DNA from: Rhodoplanes tepidamans
GTDB taxonomy: Bacteria; Pseudomonadota; Alphaproteobacteria; Rhizobiales; Xanthobacteraceae
Direction: 5' to 3'
Assembly: GCF_030813915.1 (NCBI RefSeq)
Contig: NZ_JAUSUJ010000001.1
Span: 434,001 to 498,000, forward strand
DNA: 64,000 bases
The notes below the pieces were generated by a model. It worked only from the letters and a program-made list of their open reading frames with translations. It was not told where the DNA came from and searched no databases. Below, in pieces: positions 8,535 through 17,089 of this stretch (its first letter is position 1; every line of letters begins with the position of its first letter). Both the position numbers and the translations under genes were made by a program.

Positions 8535-9661
8535 GGCACGGACGGGTCCTGAAGAACCCGTGCACCGCGGACCGGACGCTCGTCCGCCGAAGCAGGGCGT
8601 CGGGACAGCCGCCTGCCGAGCCAGGCCGTCAACGGGCGCTCCAGCACGACATGGACGATGCAACCGACCGCTATGGCCCCGGGCACGGCCAGGATCACGA
8701 AGGCGAGGGGGGCCCGCTCGCCGACCAGCGCGAGCCACAGCTTGTTGAATCCGATGATCCAGAAGAAGTGGAACAGGTAGATGCTGTAGGACGCGTCGCC
8801 GAGCCAGACGAGCGGTCGCTGCCAGGCGGTCTCGCGATCCTGCCCGGCGAATGCACAGACCGCGACGGCCGCGACACAGAGCAGCCAGAACGCCGACCGC
8901 CACGCGAGAGGCGATTGCGCCGGTGCGACGAAGGCCACGAACATCGCGATCGCCAGCGCGAGCGCGACACCGGCCTTGATCAAGGCGAGCGTGGTGGCCC
9001 AGGGCGCCTGGACGCCCGCTTCGCTGCAGCGCCCGACCAGGACGCCGAGGGTGAACAGGAGGATGATCGGATCCGAGATGTAGGTCGCCACCGTCGTCGG
9101 CGACGACGTGTCGCTCAGCGGCTTCAGGAGGGTCCCGGCCGCCACGATGGCCAGCATGATCAGCGCGAGGATCGACAAGCCGCGCTGCCGCCGCCAGACC
9201 ATCACGAGGGCGAACATGACATAAAAGAACATCTCGTAGATCAGCGTCCAGCCGACGCCGAGAACCGGCCGGATGCTGGCGGCCGGAACCGGATCGACAT
9301 ACGGCAGGAACAGGAGCGACGCGGCGATCTCGTCGAGCGGCGGTGCCCTGCCGGTCCGTGCCCGCAAGGCGATCTCGACGAAGGTGGCGATCCAATAGAG
9401 CGGAACGATGCGAACGATCCGTTTCAGCAGGAACCGGACCCGGGCGCCCGGACGTCCGAACTCGCCGTCCGTCGTCCGAACCATGATGTAGCCGCTGATC
9501 ACGAAGAAGACCCAGACTCCGACGAGGCCGACATGCTCGGCCGTGGCGACGATCCGATCGGAATAGCCGGCCCAGGGCGCCGACCAGGCCAGCGCATGGT
9601 CCACCACCACCAGGACGGCGGCCACGCCGCGCAGGACCTGAATAGATGCCAGCCTGTTCAT
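8531..9661 (-). CDS. Acyltransferase family 3 (ExoZ/OafA-like)
   Basis: A 376-residue polytopic membrane protein beginning MNRLASIQVLRGVAAVLVVVDH, the acyltransferase-3 opening with the conserved Arg (RG) and catalytic His (DHA). VFFVISGYIM follows at about 50-60, the other family landmark, and about ten hydrophobic segments complete it. Rhizobial ExoZ and related proteins add acetyl or succinyl groups to EPS sugars. The acyl donor here is not predictable. Overlap with the downstream glycanase start (8531-8534) and a 121-base gap to the upstream FkbM gene place it inside the operon. Confidence 0.88.
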   Translation of the reverse strand: MNRLASIQVLRGVAAVLVVVDHALAWSAPWAGYSDRIVATAEHVGLVGVWVFFVISGYIMVRTTDGEFGRPGARVRFLLKRIVRIVPLYWIATFVEIALRARTGRAPPLDEIAASLLFLPYVDPVPAASIRPVLGVGWTLIYEMFFYVMFALVMVWRRQRGLSILALIMLAIVAAGTLLKPLSDTSSPTTVATYISDPIILLFTLGVLVGRCSEAGVQAPWATTLALIKAGVALALAIAMFVAFVAPAQSPLAWRSAFWLLCVAAVAVCAFAGQDRETAWQRPLVWLGDASYSIYLFHFFWIIGFNKLWLALVGERAPLAFVILAVPGAIAVGCIVHVVLERPLTAWLGRRLSRRPASADERPVRGARVLQDPSVP

Positions 9662-9782
9662 TCACCACTCCTTCCTCGAGAAGGAACCCATCGAACGACG
9701 TCCCGGCGATGCATCGGCCCATCTCGCGGACCGGAGTCCGGCCGGCCGAACGCGTCGGGGCCGCCGTCGAGCGGTGCGCGCT

Positions 9783-10622
9783 TCACGCCGTGGCCCGCGC
9801 CGTGAGCTGGAGCCACTCCTGCACGCCGGTGCGGCGCTCGTTCATCAGCTCCACGGCGGTGCCGGGCAGGTATCTCGGGAGGAGCGGCAGCGCGTCGCGG
9901 GGGAAGTTCGCGAGCGTTCTCGGTCGGGCGGCGACGCGCTCGATGTCGTGAGTGGCCTCGAACCGGTCGATCAGCGCCCTGGTGCATCCCGGCACCAGGG
10001 CGTCGTGGGTCTCGACGAGGAGGTCCGCGCGGCGGAGCCCAGGAACGACCTCGGGATCGAGCAGCTCCCGTTCGCCGCCCTCGATGTCGACGACGAGGAG
10101 TGTCCGCGTCGGCGAGGCGTCGAGTTCGCGGCGCAGCGCTTCGGCATCGCAGCGACCTTCGACCCTGAACCGGTCGGCGACGCCGTTCTCCTCCGCGGCC
10201 CGGAGCATGCCGGCGTGATGTTCGTGGAGCATCTCGAAGGCGACCACGGTCGCTTCCGACAGTCGCCGCGCGAAGCCGATGGAGTAATAGCCGTCGGCTG
10301 CGCCGACATTGACGATGCGCTCGTAGCGGCGCGCGACGAGACTCTCGACCAGGTCGTGCAGCTCGCATTCCTGGGTGCCGAGAACGTAGCCGATCAGCTT
10401 CCGCTTCGAGATCGGGGACAGCCCGAGCTGCGTTCCCTCGAACGGCCCGCTCAGGACGCGTCCGCCCGACCTGACATGTACGTAGGCCGCCGCTGCCTGC
10501 CAGCGCGGCATCGCGATCCAGCGCAGCACCGCCCGGACAGGGTCGGGCAGTCCGTGGTAGCCACGGAACAGCCGCATCGCCAGGGGAGAAGCCTCGATCG
10601 TAGTCCAGGTCTCGTGACGCAT
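9783..10622 (-). CDS. FkbM-like SAM-dependent methyltransferase
   Basis: A 279-residue protein with a Rossmann SAM-binding core: motif I is IVNVGAADGYYSIGFAR (about 103-119), motif II ends VVAFEM, and LLVVDIEGGERELL is the FkbM-type motif that holds the reactive acidic pair. The N-terminal ~100 residues are not in the standard domain. Members O-methylate sugars or other hydroxyls. In this locus it is expected to methylate an EPS residue, an inference from context. The start ATG 10622 lies in a short gap (91 bases) after the glycosyltransferase encoded upstream. Confidence 0.78.
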   Translation of the reverse strand: MRHETWTTIEASPLAMRLFRGYHGLPDPVRAVLRWIAMPRWQAAAAYVHVRSGGRVLSGPFEGTQLGLSPISKRKLIGYVLGTQECELHDLVESLVARRYERIVNVGAADGYYSIGFARRLSEATVVAFEMLHEHHAGMLRAAEENGVADRFRVEGRCDAEALRRELDASPTRTLLVVDIEGGERELLDPEVVPGLRRADLLVETHDALVPGCTRALIDRFEATHDIERVAARPRTLANFPRDALPLLPRYLPGTAVELMNERRTGVQEWLQLTARATA

Positions 10623-10713
10623 CGCATGGTCCTCCGTGTGGGCCAGCCGTGCTGGCGCGCGAGGGGAAGAATCGAGCGGATCGCCGGGGCCGCCGGCCTG
10701 TGCGGGGCAGGGG

Positions 10714-12021
10714 TCACGGCGGACGGCTCCGTTCCAGCACCGATCCGTAGATCGTGAGCAGCTCGGTCACCCAGCTCGCCGGCGTGTGGGCGAGGCGCAT
10801 GGCCTCTGCATGGCCGCGGCGGCTCATCGTCGCGACGAGGGCGTCGTCGGCCGCGAGACCGGTCAGCACGGCCGCGAAGCCCGCGCGGTCGCGCGGATCG
10901 GCAGCGAGGCCGAGGCCGGATCCGGCGATCTCGTCGGCGATCGCCGCGGTCGCCGAGACGACGAGTGGAAGGCCGCTCGCCGCGGCTTCCACGGCGACCA
11001 GTCCGAACGGCTCGGGGTATCGGCTCGGCATCACGACAGCGCGGGCGCTGTGGATCAGAACGGCGAGCTCCTCCGGCGTCTTCCATCCGAGCTGTCGCAC
11101 CTCGGGGTACTCATGCGCGAGGCGCGGCTGAAGCGCGCCGCGCCCGACGACGGCGAGCCGGACACCGGCATCACGGGCCGCAGCGGCCAGGAGGTCGACG
11201 CCCTTCTCCTCCTCGACGCGGCCGACATAGAGGAACAGACTGTTTCTCTCCGCCTCGACGCGGCTCGCGGACCACGGAACCACCGGGTTGCGGAGCGCCC
11301 TTATTCGTTCGGCCGGGACGCCCCCGCGGATCAGGTCGGGGATCATGCCGTCGTGGACGGCGAGAACGGCCCCGACCCGTCGCAGATCGGCCACGCGACG
11401 CAGGATCGCCTGGCGGGACGAACGCCACAGCTTGTGGAGCTGGCTGCGACGATCGCACCCGGTCGTGAGACAGGCGATGCCGAGCGGCGTCCTGTGGCAG
11501 ACGCTGCTGCCCCGATAGTCGTAGTAGGCGCCGTTCGGGCAGACGAGGAAGTAGTCGTGCGCCGACAGAACGAGACGGCGCTGGACGGGGCGCAGGGCGT
11601 GGAACACGGCCGGCGAGAGCACCTTCGACCAGCCGTGAAGATGGTAGACGGTGCGCGGCGTGTCGTTCTCGGCGATCCATGCCGCGAGCTTCGCCGCGGC
11701 CCGGGCGTTGTAGAGGCCCGACGCGGCGTTCCGCAGGAGGCTGCCGTCGAGGAGATGGCGTCCTCCGAGGGCGAGGGTGTCGCCGGATGGATGGCCGCTC
11801 GCCGGACCGCCGCCGTCGCCGGCCACGAAGGTGGTCGGGACGCCGGCCGCTTCGAGCAGATCGATCGAACCGAGCGCGACCCGTGTGGCGCCCCCCCGCG
11901 CGACCGACACGTCGTTGATCACGACCACGCGGTCGGGAGACGGCGCCCGCTCCGGAGGCCCGACCGCCTCCAGGGCCGGCGCGTGAACCGGCCGCTCCGT
12001 CGTGGCGAGCGCCATGGACAT
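10714..12021 (-). CDS. Glycosyltransferase family 4 (GT-B)
   Basis: A 435-residue transferase. After a poorly conserved 30-residue lead it has VVVINDVSVARGGATRVAL, the N-terminal GT4 loop. SAHDYFLVCPNGAYY follows, typical of GT4 enzymes of EPS loci. The C-terminal domain holds LFLYVGRVEEEKGVDLL (the VGR-x3-KG nucleotide-binding motif) and YPEPFGLVAVEAAASG (E-x7-E). Four cysteines between about 165 and 195 (VCP, VCH, ACL, GCD) are unusual for the family and could bind metal. The start ATG 12021 has GAGG upstream and lies eight bases after the previous stop. Confidence 0.85.
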   Translation of the reverse strand: MSMALATTERPVHAPALEAVGPPERAPSPDRVVVINDVSVARGGATRVALGSIDLLEAAGVPTTFVAGDGGGPASGHPSGDTLALGGRHLLDGSLLRNAASGLYNARAAAKLAAWIAENDTPRTVYHLHGWSKVLSPAVFHALRPVQRRLVLSAHDYFLVCPNGAYYDYRGSSVCHRTPLGIACLTTGCDRRSQLHKLWRSSRQAILRRVADLRRVGAVLAVHDGMIPDLIRGGVPAERIRALRNPVVPWSASRVEAERNSLFLYVGRVEEEKGVDLLAAAARDAGVRLAVVGRGALQPRLAHEYPEVRQLGWKTPEELAVLIHSARAVVMPSRYPEPFGLVAVEAAASGLPLVVSATAAIADEIAGSGLGLAADPRDRAGFAAVLTGLAADDALVATMSRRGHAEAMRLAHTPASWVTELLTIYGSVLERSRPP

Positions 12022-12029
12022 CCCGGCCC

Positions 12030-12965
12030 TCACAGTCCCAGCACCCGCATCGGGCTGATCCGTCCGGCGACGAGGTCGATCAGCGCGCGGCCGTTGCCGC
12101 GGACCCGGCCGATCCGATCGACCCAAGGTTCGGGGCGGACCGACTTCACGACGTTCGCCGCCACGTTGCGGCTCATCAGATGCGCCGCCTTCCGCCAGGA
12201 GCAGGTTCCTTTTCCGACCAGATACAACGGGTTGGCGATCTGCGAGTATCCGAGCCTCACGCCGGACTGGCGCCCGGACTTGATCCCGAGATGGACCCCG
12301 ACGGCGGTCGGCACCTTGAGAATGGTCCCGTGGCGGGCGACGGCGCGGCTGAAGTCGACGTCCTCGAGCCAGCCGTACAGCGGCAGGGTCTCGTCGAACC
12401 GGATCTGGTTGGCCCGCACCGGCGCGAGCCGCACGCCCATGTTGCAGCCGTAGGCGTTGTAGACGGTCTCGGGGGGGCGAGATCCGGCGAGCGGGTCGGC
12501 GCGGGCGATCGCGGCATGCGCCTCCGTGAAGGTGAGGCCCGGCCCGAGGATGCCGTCGGACGCGACCCTCCCGGTGGTCATCACCACGTCGGGCCGGCCG
12601 GCGAAGAGGCGCTCGCACTCCTCAATGTAGCGCGGATGGGGCACGAAGTCGTCGTCGAAGAAGAACACCACGTCGAAGCCGTCCAGGTGATCCAGGATGG
12701 CGTTGCGCTGACGCGTGAGTCCGTGCGGACCGGTCAGGATGTGCAGCGCCGGGTGCCCGGACAGTCCCGCCGTGTCGGCGGCGCACGGCGCGCAGACCAC
12801 GACGGCTTCGGGACGGAGGCTCTGGGCCCCGAGCTCGGCGACGACCTGCGCGAGGGTCGCGGGCCGGCCGGCCGTGGCGATCCCGACGGCGACGCGCAGG
12901 CGTCGCCTGTCGAGGTTGCGGGCGATGCGGACGACAGTCGCCATGGCGTGCGCGGCCGGGCTCAT
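12030..12965 (-). CDS. Glycosyltransferase family 2 (GT-A)
   Basis: A 311-residue GT-A enzyme. Residues about 26-45 read VAVGIATAGRPATLAQVV, the first strand and helix. VVFFFDDDFVPHP (about 99-111) is the DxD metal/UDP-sugar motif. GWLEDVDFSRAVARHG (about 195-210) is the ED motif with the catalytic-base aspartate. It probably transfers one sugar of the EPS repeat unit. ATG 12965 overlaps the TGA of the methyltransferase encoded upstream (ATGA, 12962-12965), so translation is coupled. Upstream in-frame sequence exists but lies over the other gene and shows no conservation. Confidence 0.86.
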   Translation of the reverse strand: MSPAAHAMATVVRIARNLDRRRLRVAVGIATAGRPATLAQVVAELGAQSLRPEAVVVCAPCAADTAGLSGHPALHILTGPHGLTRQRNAILDHLDGFDVVFFFDDDFVPHPRYIEECERLFAGRPDVVMTTGRVASDGILGPGLTFTEAHAAIARADPLAGSRPPETVYNAYGCNMGVRLAPVRANQIRFDETLPLYGWLEDVDFSRAVARHGTILKVPTAVGVHLGIKSGRQSGVRLGYSQIANPLYLVGKGTCSWRKAAHLMSRNVAANVVKSVRPEPWVDRIGRVRGNGRALIDLVAGRISPMRVLGL

Positions 12966-13660
12966 GACGGATCGGCCTCCGCGATCACGGCCGGCGTTTC
13001 GGCGCCGTCCGGCTTGCGGGCGAACGCCCAGACCATCACGGGGAAATCGGGCTCGTTCTCGAGCGATCCGAACAGGCCGCGCTTTCGCCAGCGGGTGAGG
13101 TTCGCCTTGAGGCAGGCGCGGTTTCCCCAGGAGTCCGTCGTGACGCCGGACTCCGGGAAGCCCGCTTCCTGCAGCAGGCAGGATAGCCCCGTCGGAGTCC
13201 AGCGGCTGCAGTCGATCGGCGAGGCATGGACCCGGACCAAAAACGGCGTAGCGACGAAGAAGACGCCGCCCGGTCTCAGCATCGCATGGACGTTGCGAGC
13301 CGCGCGCGCCGGCCATTTCAAGTGCTCGAAGACCTGGTCGGCGATGATCAGGTCGAACGAGCCCGGACGGCGGTCGCTGCAGATGTCCCAGTCCGGATAG
13401 TTCATCTCGGTGTAGGAGCGGAACCGGAAACGCCTTCGCCATTGAGGGCCGGCGGAGATCTCCAGCACGTCGAGCGTCTCGGGCCCCATGCCCTCGATCT
13501 CCTCGAAGGCCCGCCGGTACATCACCACGCGCATCCAGTCGGCGGTGTCGTAGCCGATGCCGTCGAGCATCCTCTTCAGCACCGGCTTCAGCCGCGGATA
13601 CCTGCGCACCAGGGCGACCAGCGCTCCGCTGTCGCCGGACGTGCAGCTCGTAACACTCAT
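12962..13660 (-). CDS. Class I SAM-dependent methyltransferase-like protein
   Basis: A 232-residue protein with a methyltransferase fold. LDVLEISAGPQWRRRF is a variant of motif I (E-I-S-A-G-P in place of E-x-G-x-G-x-G). FDLIIADQVFEHLKWP is the post-motif region typical of methyltransferase-11/23 domains, and HAMLRPGGVFFVATPF is motif III. The glycine-poor motif I recurs in polysaccharide-locus methyltransferases and does not by itself mean inactivity. The substrate is probably an EPS sugar, by context. It lies 43 bases after the co-polymerase gene and overlaps the GT2 gene by four bases. Confidence 0.78.
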   Translation of the reverse strand: MSVTSCTSGDSGALVALVRRYPRLKPVLKRMLDGIGYDTADWMRVVMYRRAFEEIEGMGPETLDVLEISAGPQWRRRFRFRSYTEMNYPDWDICSDRRPGSFDLIIADQVFEHLKWPARAARNVHAMLRPGGVFFVATPFLVRVHASPIDCSRWTPTGLSCLLQEAGFPESGVTTDSWGNRACLKANLTRWRKRGLFGSLENEPDFPVMVWAFARKPDGAETPAVIAEADPS

Positions 13661-13703
13661 GTCACGGTCCCCTTGTCGCGTTTCACGAAAAGCACCGGCA
13701 CGG

Positions 13704-15494
13704 TCATCGCGCCGCGGCCGGAGAGGGCACCTTGTTCAGCACCACGCCCAGTACGGTCCCGCTCGCCGCCAGGATCGCGTCCCGCGCCCCCGACAGGCGG
13801 TCGAGCGACGTGCTCGTGGCGTCCGCCACCACGACGATCCCGTCGAGGAAGGGGATCAGGGCGAGGGCGTCCGGCGACGCGTCGAGGGCGGGCAGGTCGA
13901 AGACCACGAGGTCGAAGGCGCCGGTGAGATCGGAGATCTGCAATGCGGCCGCGTCGGAACCGATGCGATCGACCGGATTGGGACCGTCCGTCGCGGCGCC
14001 CATCGGCAGCACGGCGAAGCGCTGCTTCGCGAGCTGGGCGATGGTGCGGGCGGACAGGGCGGAGTCGGCGACGATCTCGGTTAGGCCCGTCTGCTGCTCC
14101 GCTCCCGCGAGTTCCCGGCTCAGCCTCGGCTCGTCGTGACAGGCGTCGACCAGCAGGGTGCGGGTTCCGGCCCGCGCGCAGGCGATCGCGTAGTTCGCTG
14201 CGATCGTCGTGGCGCCCTCGCCGGAGCTGGCCGCCAGCACACCGATCGCCCGGGACGTCCGGCCGAGCAGGGTGCAGTTGACGGCGTTGCGCAATCTCCG
14301 GAGATCCTGCGCCGCCGGGGCCGAGGGGGTGTCTTCGAACGCGTTCAGCATCGGGGTTCCGGCGGATCGCGCCGCGCGGCCGGACGGGAACAAGCCCGAC
14401 CACCAGCCCGCGGAGGGCGGGGCGGGCGTGAACCGTCGGACGGTGCCGAGCCAGTTCAGGTTCAGCTCCGAGGTGACGCGCTGCGGCGTCACGGTGCGGT
14501 CGACCGAGTAGCGCGCCCACGACAGCGTGGTGCCGGCCATCAACCCGAACAGCGTCCCGAAGGCGACGATGAGCTTGGTCTTCGGATGGCTCTTGCCCCG
14601 GGGAGGCGTGGCCGCCGAGATCACCCGGGCGTCCGACTCCGGATAGGATACCTTCTGCAGCGTCTCGGTGAACTGCTGCAGGAACACGTCGTAGACCCGG
14701 CGGTAGCTCTGCGAGATGCTCTCGAGCTCTGCCAGCTTGACCTGCGGCTCGTCGCCCGAATCCTTGTCTCCCACCAGCTTGAAGCGCTCGTAGGTGCGCA
14801 ACGCGTCGTAGGTCTGCTGGCGCAGTTCGGCGAGCCGCTCGGACAGCCAGTCGACGCCGCGGCGGGCGGCCTCCGACTTGTTGGCGATGTCCTGCCGGAT
14901 GTAGACGTCCGCGATGGCATTGGCGATCTCCGCCGACTTCGCGGGCCGGTTCGAGCTGAAGGCCACCTCGATGACGAGCGACTGGCCGACCCGACGCACC
15001 GTGAGACGGTTCTGATACGCCGAGATCGCCTGCCGTTCGCGAACCTGCACCGGGTCCTGGTCCTCGGCCGCGGAGGTGAACCAGGCGAGCGGATTCCAGG
15101 CGCTCGGCGGCGTGTCGTCCACGAATTCCGGATCGTCCACGAGCCGGAGCCTGCGGACCACCGCGAGGGCGATCGATTCCGACTTGATCACCTCGACCTG
15201 GCTCTCGACCCGCGCCTGGTCGGGCAGCCGATCCGGCTCCCGGGCGTCGCCGAAGACGACCTGCGCCTTGCCCGGGTCGAGGATGAGCTGGGCCGAGGCG
15301 GTGAAGACCGGCGGCGTCACCAGCGAGTAGGCGAGAGCGGCAGCCCCGAACATGACGGCACATCCGGCGATCAGCCGCCACGACGATCTCAGATAGGCGG
15401 TCAGGTCCCGCAGACCGACGCCGGTGCCGTAGGCGCCGTCCGGCTGGGCCGCGAACGAGGTCGGTGCCTTCGTCAGGATGTAGGGCGAGTGCAT
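13704..15494 (-). CDS. Wzz/ExoP-type EPS co-polymerase with degenerate tyrosine-kinase domain
   Basis: A 596-residue inner-membrane chain-length regulator fused to a BY-kinase-like domain. The Wzz domain has TM1 near residues 35-57 (LIAGCAVMFGAAALAYS), a periplasmic coiled-coil region (about 190-290) and TM2 preceded by PPRGKSHPKTK, the proline-rich motif. The cytoplasmic domain (about 410-596) reads IGVLAASSGEGATTIAANYA: the Walker A lysine (GEGKST/T in active kinases) is replaced by alanine. Walker A' is LLVDACHDEP, with one acidic residue missing, and Walker B is FDLVVFDLPALD. No tyrosine cluster is present at the C terminus (it ends KVPSPAAAR). Chain-length control is therefore expected to be retained but autophosphorylation lost. 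Start ATG 15494, with 17 bases from the polymerase stop. Confidence 0.87.
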   Translation of the reverse strand: MHSPYILTKAPTSFAAQPDGAYGTGVGLRDLTAYLRSSWRLIAGCAVMFGAAALAYSLVTPPVFTASAQLILDPGKAQVVFGDAREPDRLPDQARVESQVEVIKSESIALAVVRRLRLVDDPEFVDDTPPSAWNPLAWFTSAAEDQDPVQVRERQAISAYQNRLTVRRVGQSLVIEVAFSSNRPAKSAEIANAIADVYIRQDIANKSEAARRGVDWLSERLAELRQQTYDALRTYERFKLVGDKDSGDEPQVKLAELESISQSYRRVYDVFLQQFTETLQKVSYPESDARVISAATPPRGKSHPKTKLIVAFGTLFGLMAGTTLSWARYSVDRTVTPQRVTSELNLNWLGTVRRFTPAPPSAGWWSGLFPSGRAARSAGTPMLNAFEDTPSAPAAQDLRRLRNAVNCTLLGRTSRAIGVLAASSGEGATTIAANYAIACARAGTRTLLVDACHDEPRLSRELAGAEQQTGLTEIVADSALSARTIAQLAKQRFAVLPMGAATDGPNPVDRIGSDAAALQISDLTGAFDLVVFDLPALDASPDALALIPFLDGIVVVADATSTSLDRLSGARDAILAASGTVLGVVLNKVPSPAAAR

Positions 15495-15511
15495 CGGGAG
15501 CCTCTGCAGGT

Positions 15512-17089
15512 CTATCGGCCGGCGGCCTGATCCGCCGGGATCCGTCCGGCGTGCTCGGTCGAGTGGCGTCCGCGCGACGGCCCGGCTGGTCGGCCGGGAG
15601 TGCCGGCCGCGTCGGACGCGACGGGCTCCGTCGCGGGGCCGGGCCCGCTCTGGACGACGGCCCCGCCGGTGGCCTGCGGCTCGCCGACAAGCGGCACGAA
15701 TCCGCTCCGTCGCGCCGGGGCGCGCGGAAGTACCGAGGTCGCCGCCGCGAGGCCCGCGAAAATGCTGAAGTCGAGCCCCAGGTCGACGCTGCCGGCCGAC
15801 ACGGTCGCAGCGAACAGCTTGGCGACGCACGCCATGGCCGCAGCCCGGCCGATCGTCGCGGCCGCCTCGGCCGCGCCGCGCCGGCGGGGCCGGAGCACGA
15901 TCGTCGCCAGGAAGACGCAGAACAGCAGAAGGCCGACCACGCCACAATTCGCCAGCAGCGCGACCACGAAGCTCGAGGCTCTCACGCTGCCGAGACCAGC
16001 TCCAAATCCGTAGGTGTCGAAGAAGGACTCGAGGGCGCGGGCGTTCCATTGCATCCGCTCGATGCCCGATTGGCTCGACAGCTTGTTAGTGACGGCCGAG
16101 TCGTAGAGGGCGGACACCGACGACCATACCTGCGGGACCAGCATGGCGCCGGCGACCACCGCGGCGAACACGACGGGGCCGAGCCACACATGGGCGAAGT
16201 GCCGATCGGAGGCGCGGGTGTCCACGAGGCGCCGAATCGAGCCGACGTAGAGGACGGTCGAGAACAGCGCGAGGGCGGCGTAGGCGGTCGACGAGGTTGA
16301 GAGGACCAGCGTGAGCAGCGACAGGCCGGCGATGGTGCCGAGCAACGGCGCGCCGTACCGGTCGAGCCACAGGCTCGCCGCGAAGGCGTAGAAGCCGATG
16401 GACGCGTAGCTGTAGGCGCCGGCCTCGGAGAACGAGCCGACGATGCGCTTGAAGCCCTGGATCTCTCCGCTCTCCAGCATGCGGTAGTTGGCGTTGCGGA
16501 TCGGCGCGAGCAGGTCCAGTTGTCCGGCCCAATGACCCGCGAGGTCGATCGCGGCAAAGACGAGATTGAGGCCGGCGGCGACCAGGATCGCAGCTGCGAT
16601 CGTTCGGGCCTTGCCGGCCGTCGCCAGCGCGGCGATCGCCGTGAAGCAGAGCAGGCCGGCGAGCAGATAGACCGACTGGGTGATGTTGCTGGCGCGCGGG
16701 CCGAGCGGCAGCATCACGATGCCGATGCCCACGTCGTTGCGCGCCATCGAGTAGACGTTCGTCATGCCGGCGAAGATGCGGGGCATGAACCAAGCCGTGA
16801 CGACCGCATAGAGGACGGCGACGAGCAGCCAGAATCCCGGCTTCGGAAACACCAGGCTGCGGAACGCTGCGGCGCGCAGCCGCTCGAACCGGAAGACGGC
16901 GATCAGCACGAAGCCGAGCACGACCGGGGCCGGGGGGATGCTCGAGCCGCCGAGCGCGGGAAGCTGGACGGCGGCGGCCGCACCGAGCAGCGCGGCGACC
17001 GCGAGCACGAACAGCGCCACCTCGGGCCCGAACGCGAAGGCGATCAGGCCGGCTGCGAGCGTGACGGCTCCGATCGGCTCTAGGGACAC
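15512..17089 (-). CDS. Wzy/ExoQ-type EPS polymerase (O-antigen ligase superfamily)
   Basis: A roughly 525-residue membrane protein with about ten hydrophobic segments and one large periplasmic loop (about 140-190), followed by GSFSEAGAYSYASIGFYAF, the region of catalytic Wzy-C-like residues. ALESFFDTYGFGAGLGSVRASSF is the conserved GxGxGSxR-like motif of O-antigen polymerases/ligases. It should polymerise flipped repeat units at the periplasmic face, partnered by the ExoP-like protein next in the operon. The polar C-terminal ~70 residues look disordered. The start is set at GTG 17089, overlapping the stop of the pyruvyl transferase by ten bases. No ATG lies near the first helix, so this start is tentative. 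Confidence 0.8.
   Translation of the reverse strand: MSLEPIGAVTLAAGLIAFAFGPEVALFVLAVAALLGAAAAVQLPALGGSSIPPAPVVLGFVLIAVFRFERLRAAAFRSLVFPKPGFWLLVAVLYAVVTAWFMPRIFAGMTNVYSMARNDVGIGIVMLPLGPRASNITQSVYLLAGLLCFTAIAALATAGKARTIAAAILVAAGLNLVFAAIDLAGHWAGQLDLLAPIRNANYRMLESGEIQGFKRIVGSFSEAGAYSYASIGFYAFAASLWLDRYGAPLLGTIAGLSLLTLVLSTSSTAYAALALFSTVLYVGSIRRLVDTRASDRHFAHVWLGPVVFAAVVAGAMLVPQVWSSVSALYDSAVTNKLSSQSGIERMQWNARALESFFDTYGFGAGLGSVRASSFVVALLANCGVVGLLLFCVFLATIVLRPRRRGAAEAAATIGRAAAMACVAKLFAATVSAGSVDLGLDFSIFAGLAAATSVLPRAPARRSGFVPLVGEPQATGGAVVQSGPGPATEPVASDAAGTPGRPAGPSRGRHSTEHAGRIPADQAAGR

Noticed and set aside
7635-9722. Single 695-codon frame that would fuse the GH16 glycanase to upstream sequence
   Set aside because: The upstream part lies over the acyltransferase gene in another frame and has no homology. 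ATG 8534 with the ATGA overlap is the real start.
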